Assembly: GCA_937900045.1 (NCBI GenBank)
Contig: CALCEB010000149.1
Span: forward strand, 1 to 22,332
Origin: an uncultured Acidobacteriota bacterium
Lineage (GTDB): Bacteria > Acidobacteriota > Terriglobia > UBA7540
Direction: 5' to 3'
DNA length: 22,332 bases
Positions 1-7,712 of this stretch are shown piece by piece (the stretch's first letter is position 1; each line of letters starts with the position of its first letter). A program made the translations under genes and the position numbers. Below the pieces are notes generated by a model. It did not search any database, was not told the origin of the DNA, and was given only the letters and a program-made list of their open reading frames with translations.

Positions 1-23
1 TTCAACCCAGACTTGTCATGCGA

Positions 24-144
24 TAGTGACTCAGTTTCTTTGCTGTAGCGGCGCTTTATGAGCGCCGACCTTGTATCCTCAACGGTTTCCGGCGCTCCCT
101 GTCAGGGCAGGCTCCGAGCGCCGCTACAGCAAACTGCGTCACTA
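24..144. repeat. REP-like imperfect palindrome, copy 1
   Basis: A 121-bp imperfect inverted repeat. The left arm (24-56) contains TAGTGAC, CAGTTT and TGCTGTAGCGGCGCT. The right arm (116-144) is its reverse complement with small differences (TAGTGACGCAGTTTGCTG... when read on the minus strand). About 60 bases of unrelated sequence separate the arms. The same arm architecture recurs at 22203-22271, and a single arm (AGCGCCGCTACAG) occurs at 1893-1905, so this is an interspersed family and not a one-off hairpin. It lies just upstream of the histidine kinase gene and could affect its expression, but no function is shown by the sequence. Confidence 0.75.
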
Positions 145-209
145 CCTGTCATGCCGGCAGGTTGCATTTTGCTACAGTCCGTGGTTAAATACAAAGCAGG
201 CAATAGCTT

Positions 210-1826
210 ATGATGGCCAACCGTTTCGGTCTGTTAACCAAGATCATCATTATTTTCGCCTCCGCGGTTGTTGTTTTGGTCGGCATTTCCACGGTTCTGG
301 CCATGTTCTTCACGCGCCAACCGGTGGAGGAGGAGGTTTACCGCCGGTCCTGTACCCAGGCGAGGCTTACCGCGCATAACTTGGTGAACGAGCACGCTCT
401 CAATGACCCTCAGACCCTTGTCCGAATCTTGAAGCAGATGCAGCACGACGTTCCCGGCGTCAAACAATCTGACGTTTATCTTCACGATCCCAAGCACACG
501 CTGATTGCCTCCACCGATCCTGCCGGGCCGCATCTCGAGCTGGATAATATTCCCGGCATCAATGACACCGCTTGGGCCAGCCAGCACCTCCATGAATATG
601 AGCGGGCCGACAAGGACCAGTACACCATCGAAACGCCCCACGGAAAATACTGGATTATTGGCACGGTCTTGCGGGCCGACGGACACATCGTTGGATGCCT
701 GAACCTGAAGGTGTCAAAGCTCCGGTCCAACGTCATCACCCAGGATATTGTGGAAGGCAACCTGCTGCTAATGCTGGCCAGCCTGGCCGTTCTGATCCTG
801 ATCGTCCATGGCTTTTTCCTGCGCAGCGTACGGGGTCCGGTGAAGGAAATGATTCGGGTGATGGAGGCGGCCGAGGGCGGGCAACTGGACGTGCGGGCGA
901 GAGTCCAGAGCCAGGATGAAATCGGCCAACTCGCTGGGCACTTGAACCGCATGCTCGCCCGCATTGAAAATTTCAATAGCGACTTGGGCCGCAAGGTGCG
1001 GGAAGCCACTTCCGAACTGGCGCATCGCAATGTCGAGCTGACGCGGATCAACGAGGAGCTCTTTGAAACCCAAAAGAGCCTGGCCCGTTCCGAACGGCTG
1101 GCCGTGGCGGGTCAGCTTGCCGCGAGCCTCGCCCATGAAATCGGCACGCCGCTCAACTCCATCTCCGGCCACGTGCAGTTGATGGCCCGCCGCAAGACCG
1201 GCGATGAAGGCTTTGACCGCCGTTTGCACATTATCGAGAAACAGATTGAAAACATCGTACGCACCGTGAAGCAACTTCTCTCATGGACGCGCAAGTTCGA
1301 GCTGCATCTGGAGCGAATCGACTTGCGCCACGTCATCGAGGAAGCTGCCGTGCTCTCCTCGCCCGTGCTGGAACTGAAAAAAATTGATCTGCACTCCGAG
1401 TGTGTAGGAGATTGTCCTCCCATTTATGGCGACGCCGGATATTTACAGCAGGTATTCCTGAACCTGATTAACAACAGCATGGATGCCATGCCGCGCGGCG
1501 GCTTATTAAAGATCCGGCTAAGGCGCGCCGCACAGGGCGATCCCTCCCAGGTGGTGGTGGAGCTGGAGGACTCGGGTGAAGGGATTGCTGCGGAGACCCT
1601 TAGCCATATTTTTGACCCTATGTTCACCACCAAACGGATGGGGACCGGGGCTGGCTTGGGACTCGCCATCTGCCACCAGATTATCCGGCAGCACGGCGGC
1701 GATATCAACGTGCGAAGCAAACCCCACGAGGGTACGTGCTTTACCATCTCACTGCCGGTGGATTGCCGGGACCGTGTAGAGGCGCCGCTTGCCCCGGGAT
1801 CGATGGTGGGCTCGGCGCGATCGTGA
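210..1826 (+). CDS. membrane sensor histidine kinase (HAMP-HisKA-HATPase)
   Basis: This 538-residue kinase senses an unknown signal outside the cytoplasmic membrane and autophosphorylates on His. Order of parts: TM helix about 9-33, extracytoplasmic sensor region about 34-183, TM helix about 184-204, HAMP about 205-257, a short coiled coil (about 258-297), then HisKA with the phosphoacceptor H309 in SLAHEIGTPLNS. The HATPase_c domain shows the N box (NLINNSMDAM, 418-427), G1 box DSGEGI (454-459) and G2 box GTGAGLGLA (478-486). Two ATGs are adjacent (210 and 213); either may start. The response regulator gene follows after 110 bases on the same strand, so they are almost certainly cognate. The HisKA/ATPase part is of the NtrB/ZraS-like class that pairs with sigma54 activators. 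The ligand cannot be read from the sensor region. Confidence 0.93.
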   Translation: MMANRFGLLTKIIIIFASAVVVLVGISTVLAMFFTRQPVEEEVYRRSCTQARLTAHNLVNEHALNDPQTLVRILKQMQHDVPGVKQSDVYLHDPKHTLIASTDPAGPHLELDNIPGINDTAWASQHLHEYERADKDQYTIETPHGKYWIIGTVLRADGHIVGCLNLKVSKLRSNVITQDIVEGNLLLMLASLAVLILIVHGFFLRSVRGPVKEMIRVMEAAEGGQLDVRARVQSQDEIGQLAGHLNRMLARIENFNSDLGRKVREATSELAHRNVELTRINEELFETQKSLARSERLAVAGQLAASLAHEIGTPLNSISGHVQLMARRKTGDEGFDRRLHIIEKQIENIVRTVKQLLSWTRKFELHLERIDLRHVIEEAAVLSSPVLELKKIDLHSECVGDCPPIYGDAGYLQQVFLNLINNSMDAMPRGGLLKIRLRRAAQGDPSQVVVELEDSGEGIAAETLSHIFDPMFTTKRMGTGAGLGLAICHQIIRQHGGDINVRSKPHEGTCFTISLPVDCRDRVEAPLAPGSMVGSARS

Positions 1827-1892
1827 GAGCAAGCCCCTGGAGCAGCAGTTCCACTTCGCGGGCGGATTGCCCGTGCTCCCGGGGCTGAGGGC

Positions 1893-1905
1893 AGCGCCGC
1901 TACAG
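1893..1905. repeat. single arm of the REP-like repeat
   Basis: The 13-mer AGCGCCGCTACAG is identical to part of the right arm of the palindrome at 24-144. No matching left arm is visible nearby, so it is a half element. It lies in the 110-base spacer between the kinase and response regulator genes. Confidence 0.45.
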
Positions 1906-1936
1906 ATAATTCGAAAACCCATCACGGAGCTTCAGA

Positions 1937-3313
1937 TTGAAGGACGCCTACCCGAGCCAAGCCAATCTTCTGGTGGTGGATGACGATGCGGACACCCGTG
2001 ATCTTCTGCGCGAGGTCCTGGGCGAGGAAGGCTACAACGTCTTCACCGCGGGCAGCGCTGAAGAAGCGTTGAAAGTGGGGCAACAGGAACTGTTTGACGT
2101 CATCATCAGTGACATGCGTCTGGGCCCCGACCAGAACGGGCTCGACGTGCTGCGCGCCTACAAGGAAATCCAGCCCGAGTCGGAAGTGATCCTGATTACC
2201 GCTTTTGGTTCGATGGAGACGGCGATTGAAGCGGTGAAGGCCGGAGCCTTTGACTACATCTCGAAGCCTTTCAAAATTGGTGAAGTCGTGCTGCAAGTGG
2301 CCCGGGCCGTGGAGAACCGCAGCCTGGTGCGGGAGAACCGCAGCCTGAAACGGCAACTGGGCAGCCAGGTTCAGCTTTCGAGCCTGGTCGGCACCAGCCC
2401 TGCCATGCTCGAAGTTTACAAGAAGATCGCCATGGTGTCCGACTCGCGCGCTACTGTGCTGCTCTATGGCGAAAGCGGCACCGGAAAAGAACTGGTGGCG
2501 AAGGCCATCCACCATAACAGCTTGCGCGCCACGAAGAGCTTTTTCCCGGTTAACTGCGGCGCGCTCACCGAGTCCCTGCTGGAAAGCGAGCTCTTCGGGC
2601 ACGCTCGCGGCTCATTTACCGGAGCTTACGAAAACAAGCGCGGCATCCTGGAGGAAGCGAGTGGCGGAACGGTGTTCTTGGACGAAGTTTCGGAGATGAG
2701 TCCCGCCCTGCAGGTGAAGCTGCTGCGCGTGATCGAAGAGCAGGAAGTGCGGCGCATTGGCAGCAATCAGGTGCTCAAGCTCGATCTGCGGTTGATCGCG
2801 GCCAGCAACCGCATCCTCGGCGACCTGGTGGAACAGGGGAGGTTCCGGGCCGATCTCTATTACCGGCTTCGCGTGGTGGAGATCAGCCTGCCGCCGCTTC
2901 GCGAGCGATTGGAAGACATACCTTTGCTTGCAGGGCACTTCCTGAAAAAGCTGGGCAGTGAGCAGGGCACGGCATACGCGATTTCTCCGCAGGCGCTTTC
3001 CGGATTGGTGAGCTACGAGTGGCCAGGTAACGTCCGCGAGCTTGAAAATGCGCTGGAAGCGGCGGTGGCGCTGAATCGCTCTGGCATTATCATGCCGGAG
3101 GATCTTCCTCCCAAGCTCCGGGTCGAAGCCCCTAAGAAAACCGCCATGGAAGATATCCATGCTGATTTGCCGTCACTCGATGAGATCAACAAACGGTACC
3201 TGATGCACGTCCTCAAAATGACCAACCAGAATAAAGCTAAGACTGCACACATCATGGGCATCAGCCGCAAGACGCTTTACCGCATGGTGGAACGCTTCAA
3301 AATCCGGCTGTAG
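1937..3313 (+). CDS. NtrC-family sigma54-dependent response regulator
   Basis: The 458-residue protein activates sigma54 promoters when phosphorylated by the kinase encoded just upstream. The receiver domain (about 8-125) has the acidic pair D15/D16, phosphoacceptor D59 (IISDM) and K110. The AAA+ domain (about 150-385) has Walker A GESGTGKE (178-185), the sigma54-contact loop GSFTGA (225-230, Ala to Ser in the usual GAFTGA) and Walker B VFLDE (246-250). A C-terminal Fis-type helix-turn-helix lies at about 434-453 (AKTAHIMGISRKTLYRMV). Length and order are normal for the family. The start is a TTG at 1937, supported by GGAG at 1926-1929 with a 7-base spacing; no ATG fits ahead of the receiver domain. 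Target promoters are unknown. The facing PEP-CTERM gene is a neighbour, but I see no good sigma54 -24/-12 site in front of it. Confidence 0.94.
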   Translation: MKDAYPSQANLLVVDDDADTRDLLREVLGEEGYNVFTAGSAEEALKVGQQELFDVIISDMRLGPDQNGLDVLRAYKEIQPESEVILITAFGSMETAIEAVKAGAFDYISKPFKIGEVVLQVARAVENRSLVRENRSLKRQLGSQVQLSSLVGTSPAMLEVYKKIAMVSDSRATVLLYGESGTGKELVAKAIHHNSLRATKSFFPVNCGALTESLLESELFGHARGSFTGAYENKRGILEEASGGTVFLDEVSEMSPALQVKLLRVIEEQEVRRIGSNQVLKLDLRLIAASNRILGDLVEQGRFRADLYYRLRVVEISLPPLRERLEDIPLLAGHFLKKLGSEQGTAYAISPQALSGLVSYEWPGNVRELENALEAAVALNRSGIIMPEDLPPKLRVEAPKKTAMEDIHADLPSLDEINKRYLMHVLKMTNQNKAKTAHIMGISRKTLYRMVERFKIRL

Positions 3314-3488
3314 CGCCAATGTCAGTGAGTGGCGGGTGGGGGGCGGCTTGGCGATTGGCCTTGGCCCAGTTGGAGATTCTCTGATCCTGGGGACACTTCG
3401 ACTTTTGTGCCAGACCCTATGCTCAGAACAAGGCGATCCGCATGCTTCAGAAAATGATGCGTGCGCCCCACACAAAAATGGGAGAATC

Positions 3489-4253
3489 CTAGACTCCAAG
3501 CCGTCTGCGAAGGGCGGCGCCCAGCCCCAACAATCCAGTCGCAAACAAAAGCATGGAAGCCGGTTCAGGGATGCTAGTAGTGCTCGAGGTCAAACCAGCT
3601 TCGGTGAAAGGTGTGTCAAACACCTTGCCGTTGGCGGTCTGCCCGTAACCCACCACAAATGATCCCAGCGGAAGCCCTCCGGCGATCATGATGTCAACCA
3701 GTCCCTTCGGACCGAGTTCCGCTCCATTGAGAGCGAAGACATAAGTACCGAAATCCGTGGCCGTAATCCCGTTGATGGAAAGATCGGCGGCGGACCAGTT
3801 GGTGAAGCTGTTGGATTTATTGGTGGGACCTTGCAACGTCAGAAAACTATAGATTTCTGAACCAGGTCCCATGTCACCGAAGAAGCCGTCCACAACGGGA
3901 CTTTTCAGACCGTAAATTCCTGCGGTTGCAAAGGCAGAGCTACCCGGCGTTCCTTTTCCACCGGGGTACGGATTGAAGAAGGTGACCCCGCTGATGGGAT
4001 CAGAGGCGAAAAGATTGGTGGTATCGTTCGGAATGCCGATAATCAAGAAGAGCGGCTGCACGAGATTCTTCGCACCCCCACTTTCCTGGAAAATATCAAC
4101 ATTCGCACCGTTACCGATAAGATTGGGGTCACCTGCGCATCCCTCGGCACAAGTCGTTCCGGCGCCAGGACCTATATGCAGGGTAGAGTCTGCCCATAAA
4201 GCAGACACACTTGTTATTGAAAAAGCTAGTAACGCTATCAGTATATTACGCAT
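3489..4253 (-). CDS. PEP-CTERM sorting-domain exported protein
   Basis: This 254-residue exported protein has a signal peptide at its N terminus (hydrophobic core ILIALLAFSITSVSALW, cut probably near ADS) and ends in a PEP-CTERM anchor: the PEP motif in SIPEPASM, a hydrophobic helix (LLFATGLLGLGAAL) and a basic tail RRRLGV. By family knowledge this tail is recognised by an exosortase and the protein goes to the cell surface or exopolysaccharide. The middle (about 25-225) is rich in Gly, Asn, Ser and Thr with no recognisable enzyme domain. The ATG at 4253 was chosen because it opens the signal peptide and has AAAGGA about 9 bases upstream; an in-frame start at 4295 would put 14 polar residues before it. 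No exosortase or PrsK/PrsR gene is in the window. It converges on the response regulator gene. Confidence 0.88.
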   Translation of the reverse strand: MRNILIALLAFSITSVSALWADSTLHIGPGAGTTCAEGCAGDPNLIGNGANVDIFQESGGAKNLVQPLFLIIGIPNDTTNLFASDPISGVTFFNPYPGGKGTPGSSAFATAGIYGLKSPVVDGFFGDMGPGSEIYSFLTLQGPTNKSNSFTNWSAADLSINGITATDFGTYVFALNGAELGPKGLVDIMIAGGLPLGSFVVGYGQTANGKVFDTPFTEAGLTSSTTSIPEPASMLLFATGLLGLGAALRRRLGV

Positions 4254-4643
4254 GGGGTTTATTCCTTTCTTCGCTTGTAGAGGTTTCGTGTCCAACTTTC
4301 CAAATCTTATGACCCAGAATCCCCAGGGGGTGTGTGCAATCCTGATTCCAAATTCTCGCCTTGAAAATAAAGGATTTAGAGAAATCAGCGGCGCGCAAAT
4401 GGAAAAAATCTTCCACTATGTAGATTTTTTGCAGATTTTTGAGCCTGGTGCAACGCTATTACGATCCCCGGGCGTTCGTCCTGGCCGTACCTGGAAGTTG
4501 GTCCGACACAGTTCGTATTTATCAATAAGATGTTAACGAATTATTGACTTCCTGCCGCAGCCCGCTTACGCTGGGTCTTTGGGATTGCCGCTGGCCAACC
4601 TCCAAACTTAGTTGCAGAAGATGTTGTTCCGGAAACAGGCGGC
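4254..4643. other. 390-base gene-poor region
   Basis: This is the shared upstream region of the leftward PEP-CTERM gene and the rightward hypothetical secreted protein gene, so it should hold two promoters. The part at 4360-4445 is AT-rich with several T runs. I found no convincing -35/-10 pair, sigma54 site, RNA structure or further gene in it. Confidence 0.5.
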
Positions 4644-5171
4644 TTGATGGAGGGACACTTGACGCAGGCGCGAAGATTCGGGATGTTGGTTTTGGCAAGC
4701 TCACTCCTGTCTGGGGGTTTGTGTGGCATCGCTCTGCCTCGCAGGACACTACCTGCTATTCATTCAAGTCCGCATCCCATGGCGTCCATTCCGGCCGTGT
4801 GGAAATCCGAGACGACCAAGAATGAATATCGCATCCAGGTCTCGGCCAATTCTTTTACCGCCGTGTGGATCAGTATTCCCAAGACGATGCAGCAGCATGG
4901 AGCCTACGTCCGTACAGAATGCCGCCGCGTGGGATCCAAGTGGATCGGGACCACGCGGAGCTACCTGCCCTTCTCTTGCGGGCCGGGAAGCGCGGGGCAT
5001 GCGCCTCCCACCCATTGGTGCCACATCCTGACGCGCACCGAGATTTCAAGTATTGCGCCAGGCCGGATCGAAGGCCGTGGTGAAGCCCTGAAGTCTTTCG
5101 ACTGCGACCATTGCAGGATTCTGCAGAAGGAATGGAAGCCATTCACCTGGGCGCCGGTGAACGAGCGATAA
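4644..5171 (+). CDS. hypothetical secreted protein
   Basis: I do not recognise the family. The 175-residue product has a likely signal peptide (GMLVLASSLLSGGLCGIAL, about residues 13-31), so it is probably exported, possibly as a lipoprotein given the LCG at 26-28, although the lipobox is imperfect. The mature part has beta-rich stretches (EYRIQVSANSFTAVWISIP, about 60-78) and six or so Cys, including FDCDHC near the C terminus, and ends in an aromatic-rich EWKPFTWAP. The start could be either Met of the MM pair (4644/4647) or Met14 (4683), which sits directly before the hydrophobic segment. It is isolated: the upstream gene is divergent and the downstream gene convergent. Coding character is plausible but unproven. 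Confidence 0.5.
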   Translation: MMEGHLTQARRFGMLVLASSLLSGGLCGIALPRRTLPAIHSSPHPMASIPAVWKSETTKNEYRIQVSANSFTAVWISIPKTMQQHGAYVRTECRRVGSKWIGTTRSYLPFSCGPGSAGHAPPTHWCHILTRTEISSIAPGRIEGRGEALKSFDCDHCRILQKEWKPFTWAPVNER

Positions 5172-5299
5172 TGAGTAACAGTTTTGATTTCTCACCACGA
5201 AGAAGTGGATGGCCATCTTTTCCCAACATTGGCCGGTCGTGGTGGGAAATCCAGTGGTGGCCGTAGTGAGAACCGAACGACTCGGTTCGCCTCCCTCCG

Positions 5300-5316
5300 G
5301 ACCCGGCAGTCGGGTC
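5300..5316. other. small hairpin between convergent genes
   Basis: GACCCG (5300-5305), a 5-base loop and CGGGTC (5311-5316) can form a 6-bp stem in the gap between the two convergent secreted-protein genes. There is no following T tract, so it is a weak terminator candidate only. Confidence 0.25.
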
Positions 5317-5362
5317 TTCCGCATCCCGGTCTCCCCAGCGGCTTAGCATCACTAAGCGGGAC

Positions 5363-6439
5363 TCATCCTCCGTCACCGAATCCGGCACCGGCCGGTAGCA
5401 GTCCTTGGTCGCAATAGTACCAAAGCTCGACTTTAAAGCCCTCGTAGCTCCACTTAAGAGCCACAATCCCGGTCCTGCCTTTACCCAAGTCTACCGCGTT
5501 CAATAACTCATCAGTCCTATTGATTCCCGGTGGGGATTTACCGCATTCAGGAAGGCGCATCGTCCGCGCCGATGTGCTGTCGACAGAAACAATGTGGAGC
5601 GCCGGCTCCGGCGCCATCCACACGGTCAGGAGGAAAGCTGGTGTTCCACGAACATCCCACTGCGCCCGGACGTAGTAACGCACTCCGTCCACAATCCGCA
5701 CCCTCTGCGCCTTGAACATGAGCCTGCCCTTCCCGGCTCGCAAGGCGGCATCGAGGGGATTCCAGAAAGTACGAGTCCTCGGCCCTGCATGGGAGTATGT
5801 GCGCGGGTCAGCAAGGATTCGCGGCAATTCCCTATCCAACCTCTTCTCCAATATCGTGCGCATTTGAGCTTGAATGGCCGCCGGAACTACCCGGTGGGAA
5901 ATACCGGCGGCCACTGAAGGATTGGACCATTGAGCCTGCCCACAGGCAAAATAGTCGCAAAGCACGTAGTACTGCTCGCCGGTAGATTGGAACCTTAACA
6001 GGTCGGGAGCAGCCACTGTTGCCAGGAACCCGACGTAGCGATTGGAGCCACCAATGCTCCCAATAAGGGTTGTGGAGGTAGCCTTTGCCCTTTGGCCATG
6101 GCCGAGCAGCAATATATAGCTGACTCCTAAGCGGGGCGGAAACCCGTCGATCGCGCCGCGCAGACGACCAACTTGGCCGGGGGTTAACTCAAATATCGGT
6201 ATCTTGACCTTGGTGTCAGGATCCGCTAACCGGCCGCCGTTGTTCTGTACCTCCGCGACGACATTGTTAGCGCCGCCCAACAGTTGGAAGTAAACCAACA
6301 CGCGATGACTGTCGTAGCGCAGTGCCACCCACCGATGCTGACCAAGTTGGGCAAATAATTGTCCGCAAGCGAAAGGAAGCAAGGTCATTCCGTTTATCGC
6401 AATGCGGCGGATGAATCCAACGTGCGTAGCACTTCGCAT
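5363..6439 (-). CDS. hypothetical secreted protein
   Basis: Unrecognised 358-residue protein. A hydrophobic stretch with flanking Arg (RRIAINGMTLLPFACGQLFA, about 11-30) looks like a signal peptide; if so, Met18 (position 6388) may be the true start. The mature region has regular beta-type segments (HRWVALRYDS, RVLVYFQLLGG, YILLLGHG) and near the C terminus a compact stretch (RVRIVDGVRYYVRAQWDV, about 246-263, then PAFLLTVWMAP) that resembles a secreted beta-sandwich domain. Cys pairs occur at CDYFAC. The reading frame is long, unbroken and has no competing gene on the other strand, which supports coding. It converges on the 4644-5171 gene with a 191-base gap. I cannot assign a function. Confidence 0.65.
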   Translation of the reverse strand: MRSATHVGFIRRIAINGMTLLPFACGQLFAQLGQHRWVALRYDSHRVLVYFQLLGGANNVVAEVQNNGGRLADPDTKVKIPIFELTPGQVGRLRGAIDGFPPRLGVSYILLLGHGQRAKATSTTLIGSIGGSNRYVGFLATVAAPDLLRFQSTGEQYYVLCDYFACGQAQWSNPSVAAGISHRVVPAAIQAQMRTILEKRLDRELPRILADPRTYSHAGPRTRTFWNPLDAALRAGKGRLMFKAQRVRIVDGVRYYVRAQWDVRGTPAFLLTVWMAPEPALHIVSVDSTSARTMRLPECGKSPPGINRTDELLNAVDLGKGRTGIVALKWSYEGFKVELWYYCDQGLLPAGAGFGDGG

Positions 6440-6748
6440 TTCCGGGGCTCAACGGCTAGTTGTACTGCGACACCGGCTGCAAGTCCGAAGGCATGTGTGG
6501 CCTTCAGATTAGGATGCTCTCTGATCGCAATCTCTTCCTAATCGCTGAAAAACCGCGTGCAAGGAAGTTTCTTCCCGCGGATGCGGCTATTGACACAGGC
6601 ATTTGCAGACATCAGAAAGCGATGTCTGTGCCACCCGCCCGCCGCCCGAATCTCGCCACATCAGCACTGCAATCATTGTCTCGAGTCGCGGCTGCTGCAG
6701 GGCACCATCCCTGCCTGGTAACTATTCAACACCAATCTGAGCGCCTAA
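6440..6748. other. gene-free spacer before transposase remnant
   Basis: About 310 bases upstream of the leftward hypothetical gene and ahead of the IS remnant. Rightward frames exist but look non-coding. I could not recognise a terminal inverted repeat or the missing 5' part of the transposase gene here. Confidence 0.45.
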
Positions 6749-6790
6749 TTATCCCTCACACCAGGCCTTCATGCAAACCTCCGGCTGGCG

Positions 6791-7322
6791 GGCATCGCGG
6801 ACGCTGAGCCGGTCTACCGCCTGGTGACGACGATCCTGGATCCGGCCGAAGGGCCTGCCGAGGAATTGGCGGCGCTTTACCATGAACGGTGGGAGATCGA
6901 GGGGGCCCTGGATGAACTCAAGACCCACCGGCGCGGAGCCCGGATGGTCCTGCGCAGCAAGACCCCGGACTTGGTGCGGCAGGAATTTTACGGGCTGCTG
7001 CTGGCCCACTTTGCCATCCGTGGCCTGATGCATGAGGCGGCGCTGCAGGCGGGCGAAGACCCCGACCGGCTCTCGTTCGTTCACGCCGTCCGGGTGATTC
7101 GCCGCAAGCTGCCCCTCTACGGCGCTATTTCCCCCTGGGGGGAAAACGGCGTTCCATGAAGCGGTGCTGAGCGGAATCCTGCAGGAGCGGGAGGTCTCGA
7201 GCCGGTGGCGTCGCAATCCGCGCGGCGTGAAGCGCAAGATGAGTAACTTTCCGCTGCGCCCGCGAGGGGCTTGCCCGAAGGTTCGAATTAAAGTCGCAGG
7301 GTGCATAAGAATTGTTAAGTGA
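6791..7322 (+). pseudogene. IS4-type DDE transposase, C-terminal remnant, frameshifted
   Basis: The fragment encodes the C-terminal part of an IS4-family transposase. Similarity starts near GIADAEPVYRLVTTILDP (6791), but the frame is closed by a TAA at 6746-6748, so the N-terminal part with the first two catalytic Asp residues is missing. The IS4 signature Y-x2-R-x3-E-x6-K is intact in YHERWEIEGALDELK (6878-6922), which carries the catalytic Glu. The first frame stops at 7157-7159 after SPWGENGVP. The typical C terminus (FHEAVLSGILQERE ... NPRGVKRKM) continues in the next frame (+1) to a TGA at 7320-7322. A one-base insertion in the G6 run at about 7137-7142 would explain this. The element is 5'-truncated and cannot move itself. 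It ends inside the hicA gene. Confidence 0.85.
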
Positions 7323-7500
7323 ACAGTATTGAGGCTAATAAGCAGAGCTTCAGCACAAGCTGGATGATGTGTAGAATGTTCCGCGGGATGGCCTCCACAG
7401 CACCCGTTGCCGGATTAGTCCACAGCGAGTGCGCCCGCCCCTCGCGCTTGAGACAGCAACTATGCTTTCGGAGATGCTGGAGCAGGACGCTCCGCTTCAC
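7315..7500 (-). CDS. hicA: HicA-like mRNA interferase toxin
   Basis: The 61-residue product matches HicA toxins, small double-stranded-RNA-binding-fold ribonucleases that cut mRNA. It begins MKRSVLLQHLRKH, has the family segment REGRAHSLWTNPATG with His24 in the place of the catalytic His, and IPRN where IPRH is usual. The C-terminal LVLKLC aligns without gaps to the usual LVRKIC, but the following LLASILFT is unlike the common RDLGIP ending. Its start overlaps the stop of hicB by 4 bases (ATGA), the normal antitoxin-first arrangement on this strand. Its stop (7315-7317) lies within the 3' end of the opposing transposase remnant, so the C terminus may have been altered by the insertion. Whether the toxin is still active is open. 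Confidence 0.8.
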   Translation of the reverse strand: MKRSVLLQHLRKHSCCLKREGRAHSLWTNPATGAVEAIPRNILHIIQLVLKLCLLASILFT

Positions 7501-7712
7501 TCGACGATCGCCGTGTCGCGCTCGGCTTCGGCAGGAAGGCCTCGGAACGAGTCTTCACGCCGGTCCTCCAAAATAAGTGCGATGGCCTCGGCCAAACTTG
7601 CACGCGCCTCATCTTTCGTTCGCCCTTGGCCATTGGCGCCCAGAATCTCCGGGCAGTAAGTGATGTACCACTCGCCGTCATGCTCAAAAATGGCGGTGAA
7701 TTCGTTCCGCAT
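7497..7712 (-). CDS. hicB: HicB-like antitoxin
   Basis: The 71-residue protein has the HicB partial RNase H-like fold: FTAIFEHDGEWYITYCPEILGANGQGRTKDEARASLAEAIALIL, with the typical strand pattern and the PE.PGA-like turn. By family knowledge it binds HicA and blocks its active site. It is the short form: no C-terminal ribbon-helix-helix or HTH DNA-binding domain follows, so autoregulation by HicB alone is not evident. The ATG at 7712 is preceded by a G-rich AGGGGG at about 5 bases. It is the first gene of the hicB-hicA pair, translationally coupled to the toxin by the 4-base overlap. Confidence 0.9.
   Translation of the reverse strand: MRNEFTAIFEHDGEWYITYCPEILGANGQGRTKDEARASLAEAIALILEDRREDSFRGLPAEAERDTAIVE

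Noticed and set aside
162..191. Possible -35/-10 promoter (TTGCAT, 18 bases, TAAATA) before the histidine kinase gene
   Set aside because: Each hexamer matches the consensus at only about 3 of 6 positions, so it cannot be told from chance.
6460..6807. Rightward 115-codon frame running into the transposase remnant
   Set aside because: Different frame from the transposase, no IS4 motifs, low-complexity composition; it is not the missing N-terminal part.
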